Shown here: positions 1-7,169 of the stretch, piece after piece
Layout of the letters: the number at the start of each line of letters is the position of its first letter
Position numbering within the stretch: the first letter of the stretch is position 1
Assembly (NCBI GenBank): GCA_001689415.1
Contig: LUJM01000028.1
Coordinates: 1 to 17,415 of the forward strand
DNA from: Bacteroidales bacterium M2
GTDB lineage: Bacteria; Bacteroidota; Bacteroidia; Bacteroidales; Muribaculaceae
DNA length: 17,415 nt
Reading direction: 5' to 3'
Program-made: the position numbers and the translations under genes
Notes under the pieces: generated by a model
Database searches by the model: none
What the model saw: the letters and a program-made list of their open reading frames with translations, nothing else
Told to the model about the DNA's origin: nothing

Positions 1-1
1 A

Positions 2-262
2 TTCCGCGATACCAATAAAAGTCACTATCAAGAGGAATTGGTGGAGCGACTGCAGCAAAAATACGACAGCATCTTCAATGCCCAACGTGAGGAATACAAC
101 GCCATCATAAATCGACTTGAGCAAACCCCGGTGGTTGTTGAGAAGCCCATAACAAAATGGCAGCAGTTCCGGCAAGATGTCGGAAGCGTAGCCCTCGGCA
201 TTGGATTCGCAGCCATAATCTTTATTATAGTATGGTTAATCCGAAAATTAAAGCGAAAGTAG
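2..262 (+). CDS. C-terminal part of a small membrane-anchored protein, possibly phage spanin-like (5' truncated by window edge)
   Basis: The frame is open from the first bases of the window to a TAG at 260-262, so this is the 3' end of a gene; a TTG at 38 could start it but nothing favours that. The visible 86 residues have a charged, coiled-coil-prone stretch, then VVVEKPITKWQQFRQDVG, one hydrophobic helix (roughly the last 35 to 12 residues) and a basic tail IRKLKRK. A 'VEKxxTxWQxF' segment just before a C-terminal membrane helix is reminiscent of Rz/spanin-like lipoproteins of Bacteroidetes prophages. That is a recollection of family style, not a demonstrated homology. It ends 160 bp from the 3' end of ssrA, a common integration site, which would fit the edge of an integrated element. 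Function is otherwise unknown. Confidence 0.6.
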   Translation, partial: FRDTNKSHYQEELVERLQQKYDSIFNAQREEYNAIINRLEQTPVVVEKPITKWQQFRQDVGSVALGIGFAAIIFIIVWLIRKLKRK

Positions 263-292
263 GTTTTCTTAGATAAATTTGGTTTATTCGGT

Positions 293-320
293 CATAGGCT
301 CGTTGTGAAACGGGCCTATG
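293..320 (+). other. Small inverted repeat downstream of the truncated gene
   Basis: CATAGGC at 293-299 pairs perfectly with GCCTATG at 314-320 around a 14-nt loop, 31 bp after the stop codon. There is no U-tract after it, so it is a weak terminator candidate by itself. It may act together with the better hairpin at 333-362. Confidence 0.35.
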
Positions 321-332
321 GTTGTATAAACA

Positions 333-370
333 AAGGAAGACACCCCAAAAGGCATCTTCCTTGAATTTTT
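333..370 (+). terminator. Hairpin terminator, probably bidirectional, between the truncated gene and ssrA
   Basis: AAGGAAGA (333-340) pairs with TCTTCCTT (355-362), with an inner CC-AAAA-GG tip. On the + strand it is followed by GAATTTTT; on the - strand by TTTGTTT. It can therefore end transcription of the truncated gene from the left and of ssrA from the right. Confidence 0.55.
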
Positions 371-389
371 GCCCCACTTTTTGCCCCAC
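366..389. repeat. Tandem 12-bp direct repeat (TTTTTGCCCCAC x2)
   Basis: Two exact head-to-tail copies lie at 366-377 and 378-389, between the terminator and the 3' end of ssrA. The role is unknown. Short direct repeats beside a tmRNA 3' end could be integrase arm-type sites or a remnant of an integrated element. Confidence 0.6.
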
Positions 390-421
390 ACTTTTGCAAG
401 CGCCTGACAATCAGTATGGGT

Positions 422-821
422 TGTGGAGCTGGAGGGACTTGAACCCTCGTCCAAACGCGGAACTAATGAGCTTTCTACGTGCGTAGTCTCAAGTTAATTG
501 TCGAGCTGTGGCAGGCCTGAAACTACCAACCACGGCCTTATCCCCTTAAATTTCGGGCGGCTTCCGGGGAACAGGCCTCCCTATTTCCGATATATTAGCA
601 CCGCCGGGTCGATTGGTCTCGGAAAAAGGACAATCGGGCGATGTCTTGTCGCTGCAACTGTTGCGGCGATTAAGCGTTACCTACTGTACTTCGGTTACGC
701 AGCAAGAGCGTAGTTATTTTCGCCATTTAAATTGGTCAAGACCTGATATTATAGAGCATATGTCTTAAAGCTCTGCACGCTTACACACCACTTCTACACG
801 CTGTCAAAACCGGTCAGCCCC
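422..821 (-). ncRNA. ssrA: tmRNA (transfer-messenger RNA)
   Basis: The RNA rescues stalled ribosomes and tags the nascent peptide for proteolysis. Read on the - strand, the 5' end is GGGGCTGACC (from 821) and the 3' end carries the T-arm GGTTCAAGTCC and CAGCTCC (431-425); GGGGCUG and CAGCUCC form a 7-bp acceptor stem with one G-U pair. After the discriminator A (424) the genome reads CAA, so the CCA end must be added enzymatically. The tag reading frame (724 down to 695) is GGC GAA AAT AAC TAC GCT CTT GCT GCG TAA, i.e. GENNYALAA, the tag expected for Bacteroidales. The GC-rich inverted-repeat segments between tag and 3' end fit the pseudoknot region. The length of about 400 nt is normal. Open frames across it are incidental. 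Confidence 0.97.
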
Positions 822-854
822 GATTCTTTGGTTCCAAATGGTGGAAAAAGTTTA

Positions 855-862
855 CAAAGATA
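855..862 (-). promoter_or_regulatory. -7 element upstream of ssrA
   Basis: On the - strand TATCTTTG matches the Bacteroidetes -7 motif TAnnTTTG, about 34 nt upstream of the mature tmRNA 5' end, leaving room for a short leader removed by RNase P. The -33 triplet at the usual 20-bp spacing is GTG rather than TTG, so the promoter is imperfect. Confidence 0.5.
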
Positions 863-976
863 GTAATTTGTTTTTATTATGCACACTATCGATAGGTTAA
901 AAATTGCTAATTCTTAAATTTATGCGTATTGATAATTTTTTTGGCTCAATCGTTTCTATATGCGATTTGGATTCGC

Positions 977-984
977 TAATTTTG
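977..984 (+). promoter_or_regulatory. -7 element upstream of the hydrolase-murF-ddl genes
   Basis: TAATTTTG matches TAnnTTTG exactly and lies 18 bp before the ATG at 1003, giving a very short leader. At the usual 20-bp spacing the -33 triplet is TTC rather than TTG. Likely promoter of the three-gene unit. Confidence 0.5.
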
Positions 985-1002
985 CAAGGTATTTGACAAA
1001 AT

Positions 1003-1779
1003 ATGAGTAAAACAATAGAAATACACGGGGTTGATATAGGATACAGTGTTGTCGGCGACGGTGCTCGTCCGGTAATCGTCATGCATGGCTGGGGTTGTAC
1101 TTCGGCCACTGTGGCCGTACTCGCCGATGCGTGCGCCGACTCTTCAACCACCGTCTATAACCTTGACCTTCCGGGGTTTGGCTTATCTTCCGAGCCCGAT
1201 GAAATATGGGGCGTCGAGCAATACACTTCTCTCATTGAGGATTTTTGCCGTCAGTCCGGCATCGAACGGCCTATACTTGTAGGGCATTCTTTCGGAGGAC
1301 GCATTGCTATCCTTTTTGCATCGCGAAATGACGTCGAAAGAGTAATTCTTGTCGACGCAGCAGGAATCAAACCTCGCCGCAGCATAAAATATTACTTCAA
1401 GGTATATTCATTCAAGCTTGCCAAGCGTCTGGCCCCAATCTTCTTAGGCCGCAACCGTGCCAACAAGCTCATCGACCGCATGAGGGGTAAAGCCGGGTCG
1501 AGCGACTACAACAATGCCACACCAAAGATGCGTGCCATAATGAGCCGCGTGGTCAACGAGGACCTTACCGACCGTCTTTCGCTTATCAAATCCCCCACCC
1601 TGCTTATATGGGGTACAGAAGATACAGCAACCCCGATAACAGATGCCAAAACTATGGAACGCTTGATTCCCGATGCCGGACTTGTTGCTTACGAAGGCGC
1701 AGGACATTATTCGTTCCTCGACCGTCCGGCTCAAACCAAGGCTGTCATTGCCAGCTTTTTAAATTTCAAACAATCATGA
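1003..1779 (+). CDS. Alpha/beta-fold hydrolase
   Basis: A 258-residue single-domain alpha/beta hydrolase with no signal peptide, so probably cytoplasmic. The oxyanion-hole motif HGWG is at 29-32, the nucleophile elbow GHSFGG at 94-99 (Ser96), the acid in WGTEDTATP (Asp207) and the histidine in GAGHYSFLDRP (His235); the Ser-Asp-His triad is complete. The substrate cannot be read from the sequence: the superfamily includes esterases, thioesterases, amidases and C-C hydrolases. Its stop codon overlaps the ATG of the next gene by 4 nt (ATGA at 1776-1779), so it is translationally coupled to a Mur ligase-like protein and stands upstream of a Ddl, which suggests a role in cell-wall precursor chemistry rather than general metabolism. 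MenH is also of this fold, but the men genes lie 10 kb away on the other strand, so MenH is less likely. Confidence 0.9.
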   Translation: MSKTIEIHGVDIGYSVVGDGARPVIVMHGWGCTSATVAVLADACADSSTTVYNLDLPGFGLSSEPDEIWGVEQYTSLIEDFCRQSGIERPILVGHSFGGRIAILFASRNDVERVILVDAAGIKPRRSIKYYFKVYSFKLAKRLAPIFLGRNRANKLIDRMRGKAGSSDYNNATPKMRAIMSRVVNEDLTDRLSLIKSPTLLIWGTEDTATPITDAKTMERLIPDAGLVAYEGAGHYSFLDRPAQTKAVIASFLNFKQS

Positions 1780-3374
1780 CAAGTATTATTATATCAGTCG
1801 CAGCAGCATTTGCCCTTTTCAATCTCGGAGCCGAGCTGCGCCGCGACCTTATGATGTTTCAGCAGAATAGCTACCGCAGCGAGCGCTATCGCCGCTGGCT
1901 CAAGGCTTCAGGCGACACAACTTCGGCCTGGCGCCTATGCGGCATTATGGTTTTCCTGCTTGTCCTCATGCCGCTGGTGCACCTGATGCCCGGGGCTATC
2001 CTTGTTGCGATATTCTCAGCAATAAGCGGTTTGACACTATTCAAACGCAAATACAAAAAGCCCCTCGTGATGACTCCGAGAGCAAAGCGTATATATGCCA
2101 CATCACTTTTCGCATCTGCACTTGTTTGCGGTGCCGGAGTTCTGCTATTTGGCGGAGCTGGCATAGAGAGTCGCCTATTCGCACTTAGCGAGGCGCTTTT
2201 GCTCTGCTACTGCATATCACACATGATTATACTCTTTGCCGGAGCTGTTCTGTCGCCGGTTGAAAAGTCAATCAACAATGCCTACATACGCGACGCTCAG
2301 AAAATACTCGCCCAGATGCCCGACCTCAAAATCATCGGCATCACAGGAAGTTATGGCAAAACAAGCACCAAGCACTACCTCTACCGCATATTATCAGAGC
2401 GTTACGAAACACTCATGACCCCCGGCAGCTACAATACGACCCTCGGAGTTGTACGTACTGTCAGGGAAATGCTTAAGCCGTACCACGAAGTATTCATCGT
2501 GGAAATGGGCGCAAAACAGCCCGACGACATTGCCGAAATATGCCGCATCGTCCACCCCCGGCGTGGCATCATCACTGCCGTAGGACCTCAGCATCTCGAA
2601 TCTTTCAAAACAATCGAAAGAGTACAGGCAACCAAATTCGAGCTCGCCGACTCACTGCCTTCCGACGGACTCATCGTAATCAACAATGATTTCGAAATGA
2701 TTGCCAACCGTGCGGTCGAAAATGTGCCATGCCTTCGCTACGGCGTCAAAAACACCGAACATGCCGACTACATCGCCCGCGACATCAAATACAGCGCAGG
2801 CGGTACAGATTTTACCGTTATTCGCGTAAGCGACGGCAAAGAACTCCGACTTCACACTCGCCTCGTTGGCGAATGCAATGTTTCCAACATTCTCGGAGCT
2901 GTAGCGATGTCTATCGCAATGGGTGTTTCCGACGACAGGATTATCTACGCCGTAAGCCAGATCGAGCATGTAGAACATCGCCTTGCAGTAAAACACCTCC
3001 CCAATGGTCTCACCATAATCGACGATGCTTTCAACAGCAACCCGGCCGGAGCCGCAATGGCACTCGATGTCCTTGCCGCGATGAAGCCCGGAGGGCGCGT
3101 ACTTGTCACACCCGGCATGATCGAACTCGGCGATCGCCAGTACGAACTGAACGAGGAATTCGGTGCGAAAGCTGCATCTTCAGCCGACACGGTTATTGTT
3201 GTTGGACACTACAACCGCGACGCTATAGTCGAAGGCTTGAAGCGCGGTGGAATGGCCGACGAATCAATTGTCCTCGCCGACAGCTTTGCCGACGCACAAC
3301 AGCGTCTTAACAGCGGAGCTTTCAAGGTTGATATCATATTATATGAAAACGACCTTCCCGACACATTCAAATAA
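1776..3374 (+). CDS. Membrane-anchored MurF-like Mur ligase
   Basis: A 532-residue protein in two parts. Residues 1-160 hold about five hydrophobic helices (near 3-17, 53-71, 73-89, 107-126, 135-158). Residues 180-532 are a Mur ligase: P-loop GITGSYGKTSTK (188-199), IVEMGAKQPDDI (241-252), ATKFEL with a candidate carbamylated lysine (287), GECNVSNILGA (365-375), HRL (401-403) and DDAFNSNPAGA (417-426). The layout is closest to MurF, the ATP-dependent UDP-MurNAc-tripeptide:D-Ala-D-Ala ligase, but MurF normally has no membrane domain, so the substrate may be lipid-linked or the enzyme a specialised paralogue. The start at 1776 was chosen because it overlaps the previous stop (ATGA) and begins the first hydrophobic helix; the longer open frame upstream lies inside the hydrolase gene. 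A Ddl-type gene follows, supporting a D-Ala-D-Ala-related reaction. Confidence 0.88.
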   Translation: MTSIIISVAAAFALFNLGAELRRDLMMFQQNSYRSERYRRWLKASGDTTSAWRLCGIMVFLLVLMPLVHLMPGAILVAIFSAISGLTLFKRKYKKPLVMTPRAKRIYATSLFASALVCGAGVLLFGGAGIESRLFALSEALLLCYCISHMIILFAGAVLSPVEKSINNAYIRDAQKILAQMPDLKIIGITGSYGKTSTKHYLYRILSERYETLMTPGSYNTTLGVVRTVREMLKPYHEVFIVEMGAKQPDDIAEICRIVHPRRGIITAVGPQHLESFKTIERVQATKFELADSLPSDGLIVINNDFEMIANRAVENVPCLRYGVKNTEHADYIARDIKYSAGGTDFTVIRVSDGKELRLHTRLVGECNVSNILGAVAMSIAMGVSDDRIIYAVSQIEHVEHRLAVKHLPNGLTIIDDAFNSNPAGAAMALDVLAAMKPGGRVLVTPGMIELGDRQYELNEEFGAKAASSADTVIVVGHYNRDAIVEGLKRGGMADESIVLADSFADAQQRLNSGAFKVDIILYENDLPDTFK

Positions 3375-3445
3375 TAACTACATTTATAAACTCAGATAAG
3401 TTCCTATCAACAACAGGAACCAAATAATAAAAAATACATCTTTTA

Positions 3446-4645
3446 ATGAAAACAACAGTAGGCGTGTTTTTCGGCGGACGCTCCACCGAACATGAGATTT
3501 CGGTGATTTCTGCAAATCAGGCAATGGCTGCCATCGATGCCGACAAATATAATATTGTGCCTATCTATATAGCCAAAGACGGCCACTGGTACACCGGCGA
3601 TGCTCTCACCGATGTCAGCAATTACAAAAAAGGAATAAAAGAATTGCTGGCCGCATGTACCGAAGTATACATGCGTCCGGTCTACGGCGACTACAACCTC
3701 TACCCTGCCAAGCGATCAGGATTCTTCGACAAAGGCAAACCGGTTGCGACTCTCGATGTCGTTATACCCGTATTACACGGCTCTAATGTCGAAGACGGCA
3801 TTTTCGAGGGTGTACTCGAGACCATAGGCATACCGTATGCCGGATGCAACACCCTTGCATCGGCAAATGGCATGGACAAAATTACAATGAAAATGATACT
3901 CGCGGCCGACGGTATTCCGGTTGTCGACTATGTTTGGTTTACCGACCGCCAATGGGGATGCGACAAAGACGCCCTCATCGACCGTATCGAAAAAGAGCTC
4001 GGCTATCCCGTCATTATCAAGCCCGCCAACCTCGGATCAAGCATCGGTATCGGTAGCGCACACAACCGCGAAGAACTAATATCGCGTATCGACGATGCTT
4101 CGCGCTATTCAATGCGCATCATTGTCGAAAAAATGGTACGCAACCTTCAGGAAATCAACTGCTCTGTCCTTGGCGATGCCGACGAATATCAGACATCCGT
4201 TCTCGAAGAACCTATCAAAAGCGGCGACTTCCTTGACTACGGACAGAAATACATGGGCGGTAGTAAGAACGAGCGTGGCATGCAGGCTTCGAAAAAACGA
4301 ATTCCGGCCGACCTGCCCGAAGATGAAACCAAACGCATTCAGCACCTCGCCGGTGAAACTTTCCGCGTTCTTGGCTGCCACGGTGTAAGCCGAGTAGATG
4401 TGATGATCGATGCCGACACTCGCGAAATATACGTCAACGAAATCAACACCATACCGGGCTCGCTCTCATTCTATCTCTGGGAAGCGGCCGGGGTTGGATT
4501 TACCGAACTCATGGACCGTCTTGTTCGACTTGCATTCAAACGCAAACGCCAGCAAGAAACCAAAACTACAAGCTTCGACTCCAATATCTTTGCCATGGGC
4601 GGAGGTGTCAAAGGGGCTAAAGGCTGCAAAGGCGGCGTGAAATAA
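3446..4645 (+). CDS. ddl: D-alanine--D-alanine ligase family protein (ATP-grasp)
   Basis: A 399-residue ATP-grasp ligase predicted to join two D-alanines for peptidoglycan. The N-terminal motif VFFGGRSTEHEISVIS has Glu15 in the position of the D-Ala-binding Glu of E. coli DdlB. The ATP-grasp motifs KPANLGSSIGIG (192-203), RVDVM (316-320) and VNEINTIPG (330-338) are present. The omega-loop reads FLDYGQKYM: Tyr265 is the residue typical of dipeptide-forming Ddl rather than the VanA-type D-Ala-D-Lac ligases. Two things differ from textbook Ddl: PGSLSFYLWE replaces the usual PGFTxxSxYP, and there is a tail of about 35 residues ending in a Gly/Lys-rich stretch (385-399). It lies 71 bp after the MurF-like gene and is probably cotranscribed with it. 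It could be the main Ddl or a second paralogue; the window cannot tell. Confidence 0.9.
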   Translation: MKTTVGVFFGGRSTEHEISVISANQAMAAIDADKYNIVPIYIAKDGHWYTGDALTDVSNYKKGIKELLAACTEVYMRPVYGDYNLYPAKRSGFFDKGKPVATLDVVIPVLHGSNVEDGIFEGVLETIGIPYAGCNTLASANGMDKITMKMILAADGIPVVDYVWFTDRQWGCDKDALIDRIEKELGYPVIIKPANLGSSIGIGSAHNREELISRIDDASRYSMRIIVEKMVRNLQEINCSVLGDADEYQTSVLEEPIKSGDFLDYGQKYMGGSKNERGMQASKKRIPADLPEDETKRIQHLAGETFRVLGCHGVSRVDVMIDADTREIYVNEINTIPGSLSFYLWEAAGVGFTELMDRLVRLAFKRKRQQETKTTSFDSNIFAMGGGVKGAKGCKGGVK

Positions 4646-4647
4646 TT

Positions 4648-4678
4648 TTGCCAATTACAAAATAAAATCGTAATTTTG
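4648..4678 (+). promoter_or_regulatory. Consensus Bacteroidetes promoter of the TPR lipoprotein gene
   Basis: TTG (4648-4650), 20 bp, TAATTTTG (4671-4678) matches the TTG-N20-TAnnTTTG layout. It begins 3 bp after the ddl stop codon, so the lipoprotein gene has its own promoter. The leader is about 30 nt and has no strong ribosome-binding site. Confidence 0.8.
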
Positions 4679-4714
4679 CATAAATAAGACATTCAACTTT
4701 ATAACACATCAATT

Positions 4715-6400
4715 ATGAACCGTAAATTGTGCTATGTACTGGGTCTGGGCGTTGCTCTGACACTGAGTTCTTGTGGTAAGAAACTCGGACAGTTCAGCTC
4801 TGATTACTTCAGTGTAAATCCCAACCCCCTCGAAGTTGTGGGCGAAAATGTACCTGCAAGCGTCAGCGCTAAAATTCCTGCTAAATTCTTTGTTAAAAAT
4901 GCAGAAGTTACCGTAACTCCCGTCCTGACTTTCAACGGACAAGAAGTTGCATCGCAGTCCTACTCATTCCAGGGCGAAAAAGTTCGCGGCAATAATCCCG
5001 TTATTTCTTACGAATACGGTGGTACACAGACAATACCCGTTGACTTCAAATACCAGCCCGAAATGGCAAAGAGCGAACTCATGCTCGACTTCACCGTTAC
5101 ACAAGGCAATAAAAAATACGTTCTTCCCCGCGTAAAAGTTGCTAACGGCGTTGTTGCCACTGCAGCTCTTGCATCAGCTGCCGGTGTTACTCCGGCTATC
5201 GCTCCCGATGCATTCCAGCGTATCATCAACGAAAAATATGCTGCCGACATTATGTTCCTTATCAATCAGGCAAACATCCGCGCCGGCCAGCTCAACAGCG
5301 ATGCTATGCTTGAACTCCAGAAGGAAATCAAAGAAGCAAACGGCGACACCGCTCGCGTACTTCAGGAAATCAACATCCAATCTTACGCTTCGCCCGACGG
5401 TGGTGTAAAACTCAACACCAAGCTGGCTGAGAACCGCGAGAAAAACACCAAAGGTTACGTAGAAAAACAGCTCAAGAAAGACAAAATTACCGAATTCGGC
5501 GAACTTACCGCACAGTTCACCGCACAGGATTGGGAAGGTTTCCAGAAACTCGTTGCCCAGAGCAACATCCAGGACAAAGACCTTATCCTGAGTGTTCTTT
5601 CGATGTACAAAGATCCCGAGCAGCGTGAACGCGAAATCCGCAACCTTTCTTCTGTTTTCGAGCAGCTCGCAGACCAGATTCTTCCCCAGCTCCGCTACAG
5701 CCGCATCACTGCTTCTATTGATGTTATCGGCAAAAGCGACAGCGAAATCAAAGCTCTCGTAAACAACAACCCCAAAGCTCTCAACGTCGAAGAAATCCTC
5801 TACGCCGCTACCCTTACCGACGACAACAGCCAGCGTCTCAAAATCTACGACCAGGCTGCCCGACTCTACCCCAACGACTATCGTACTTGGAACGACCTCG
5901 GTATGGCTCAGTATATCGATGGCGACTACGACGCTGCAAAAGCTTCATTTGCTAAAGCTGCTCAGCTCACCAAGAATGGCGAACCCCAGATGAACCTCGG
6001 TCTTATCGAACTTCTGCAGGGCAACTACAACAAAGCCAACCAGTTCTTCGGTTCTGCTGCAGGCGTTAAAGAACTCGGCGATGCTATGGGCGTTTACTAC
6101 CTCAAACAAGGTGATGCCACTGCTGCTGTGAAAGCTTTTGGCGACACTAAGAGCAACAATGCCGCTCTTGCTCAGATTCTCACAAAAGACTACAGCAAAG
6201 CAAAATCTACTCTCGCTGCTATCGACCGTCCCGATGCTACAACATACTACCTCATGGCAGTACTCGGAGCTCGCACAAACAACGAGTCGATGCTCAACAC
6301 AAACCTTCGTCAGGCAATCCGTCTCGACAACTCACTTGCAAAACGTGCAGTTGAAGACCTCGAATTCGCCAACTACAACCTTTCGAAGGCTCTCAACTAA
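4715..6400 (+). CDS. Lipoprotein with OmpA-like region and TPR repeats
   Basis: A 561-residue exported lipoprotein: signal peptide with lipobox LSSC (17-20), mature Cys20. Residues ~30-145 look beta-rich. Residues ~175-255 contain an OmpA/MotB-like pattern, with INIQSYASPDGG followed by NTKLAENREKNTKGYVEKQL, comparable to the 'GYTSPEG...LSxxRAxAVxxYL' part of OmpA-like peptidoglycan-binding domains, though degenerate. Residues ~370-480 hold TPR-type helices (YPNDYRTWNDLGMAQYIDGD, then MNLGLIELLQGNY), with alpha-helical repeats continuing to the end. Placement in the outer-membrane periplasmic face with peptidoglycan contact is inferred. A consensus promoter, its own strong terminator and a fairly uniform codon choice suggest a highly expressed single-gene unit. 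Specific function unknown. Confidence 0.88.
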   Translation: MNRKLCYVLGLGVALTLSSCGKKLGQFSSDYFSVNPNPLEVVGENVPASVSAKIPAKFFVKNAEVTVTPVLTFNGQEVASQSYSFQGEKVRGNNPVISYEYGGTQTIPVDFKYQPEMAKSELMLDFTVTQGNKKYVLPRVKVANGVVATAALASAAGVTPAIAPDAFQRIINEKYAADIMFLINQANIRAGQLNSDAMLELQKEIKEANGDTARVLQEINIQSYASPDGGVKLNTKLAENREKNTKGYVEKQLKKDKITEFGELTAQFTAQDWEGFQKLVAQSNIQDKDLILSVLSMYKDPEQREREIRNLSSVFEQLADQILPQLRYSRITASIDVIGKSDSEIKALVNNNPKALNVEEILYAATLTDDNSQRLKIYDQAARLYPNDYRTWNDLGMAQYIDGDYDAAKASFAKAAQLTKNGEPQMNLGLIELLQGNYNKANQFFGSAAGVKELGDAMGVYYLKQGDATAAVKAFGDTKSNNAALAQILTKDYSKAKSTLAAIDRPDATTYYLMAVLGARTNNESMLNTNLRQAIRLDNSLAKRAVEDLEFANYNLSKALN

Positions 6401-6422
6401 TAATAATTAGTCAAATAATATT

Positions 6423-6457
6423 CAAGGCGCGACTCCCTGAGCCGCGCCTTGTTTTAT
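6423..6457 (+). terminator. Strong intrinsic terminator after the TPR lipoprotein gene
   Basis: CAAGGCGCG (6423-6431) pairs with CGCGCCTTG (6443-6451); CTC/GAG inside extends the stem past one mismatch to a 3-nt loop. TTTT follows directly. It begins 23 bp after the stop codon, and its U-tract touches the left end of the repeat element at 6455. Confidence 0.88.
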
Positions 6458-6654
6458 AAGTAACTCGTAAAAATTAGCTGCGAGTGATTTTTGAGGATTA
6501 TTCGAGCGATTTTTGATTGAACACGAAGGAGTGTAGCGAGCTACACGACTGAGTATGAAAACAAAAAGCGCCGAATAATACCAAAAAGCGCCGCTGCCAC
6601 ATCGAGACACAGTGAATCTTAATAATATAAACTAATTCTTAAGAGTTACTTATA
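6455..6654. repeat. 200-bp MITE-like element with 23-bp terminal inverted repeats
   Basis: The left end (6455-6477) starts TATAAGTAACTC and is the reverse complement of 6632-6654 at 21 of 23 positions. Inside lies a large imperfect palindrome centred at about 6538.5: GTGTAGC/GCTACAC (6531-6537/6540-6546) at the tip, TTTTTG/CAAAAA (6510-6515/6562-6567), ATTATTCG/CGAATAAT (6497-6504/6572-6579) and TTTTTG/CAAAAA (6488-6493/6582-6587). No open reading frame of note and no clear target-site duplication are visible. The design fits a non-autonomous miniature transposable element or a palindromic intergenic repeat, and transcribed it would fold into one long hairpin. Copy number outside the window is unknown. 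Confidence 0.7.
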
Positions 6655-7132
6655 CCAATTAGAAAAAACAATCTTAACATGTTAGCAGAAGAGTGTCAAT
6701 TAAAGTCGAAGACACTTCCTATCATATATTAAAAGGAATCCTCTCTACCACAAAAAAGGATACGAAAAAGCGCAACATTTTCTACGAGCAACTCCGGTTT
6801 GCGCAGCGAAATACCATTAGCGCAACAAAAACCAAAGCATGGCATTATAAGCTCGTAAACGATTCAGTTCATCAACCTCAACCTTATTCATTGCACTAAC
6901 AAAGACAGTTGAGATAGCCTGCGAGTCTAAACAATACAAGATTGAGATTCCGCATACATTCGTGCAGTAAACTTACACCTACAAGACCTATTCACTATTC
7001 TATTTATCCGTTTAACCGATCGCTTATTCAAGTATGCAGAATGCAAATATAATCAAAAAATCCCATTCCTTCCAAAACTTTTACAGCGATATTTCACGCC
7101 CTATTTTTATGTATATTTTTTGAGGAAAAAAT
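6655..7132. other. Intergenic stretch with no supported gene
   Basis: AT-rich sequence between the repeat element and the candidate RNA promoter. A short open frame at 6693-6899 (+) has no ATG start, no promoter and an unremarkable composition, and a 24-codon ATG frame lies at 6817-6891 (-). Neither has enough support to call. No terminator, tRNA or repeat was recognised here. It may be decayed sequence. Confidence 0.5.
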
Positions 7133-7163
7133 TTGCACGATTAAACTCTATGTACTAATTTTG
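7133..7163 (+). promoter_or_regulatory. Consensus Bacteroidetes promoter in front of a non-coding segment
   Basis: TTG (7133-7135), 20 bp, TAATTTTG (7156-7163) has the same layout and spacing as the promoters of the protein genes here. No credible + strand gene follows; transcription would start near 7170 and enter the structured segment that ends at the palindrome 7403-7432. Confidence 0.75.
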
Positions 7164-7169
7164 TGTTAT

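Noticed and set aside
225..410. 61-codon - strand open frame with VGQKVGQK
   Set aside because: It crosses the terminator hairpin and the 12-bp tandem repeat, which creates the repeated residues; no promoter or domain supports it.
498..713. 71-codon + strand open frame inside the tmRNA region
   Set aside because: It lies wholly within ssrA, whose structure and tag frame explain the sequence; the frame is incidental.
1003..1779. Hydrolase as MenH of the menaquinone pathway
   Set aside because: The fold and triad fit, but the gene is coupled to a Mur ligase-like gene, not to the men operon, and MenH-specific features were not recognised.
3400..3420. Hairpin GTTCCT/AGGAAC between the MurF-like and ddl genes
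   Set aside because: Only 6 bp with a 9-nt loop and no U-tract; too weak to call an attenuator or terminator.
6817..6891. 24-codon ATG frame on the - strand in the intergenic stretch
   Set aside because: Too short to judge; the nearest promoter-like sequence has a mismatch in the -7 motif and no -33, and no family is recognised.
6693..6899. 68-codon + strand frame after the repeat element
   Set aside because: It has no ATG start, no promoter and no recognisable domain; probably a chance frame.
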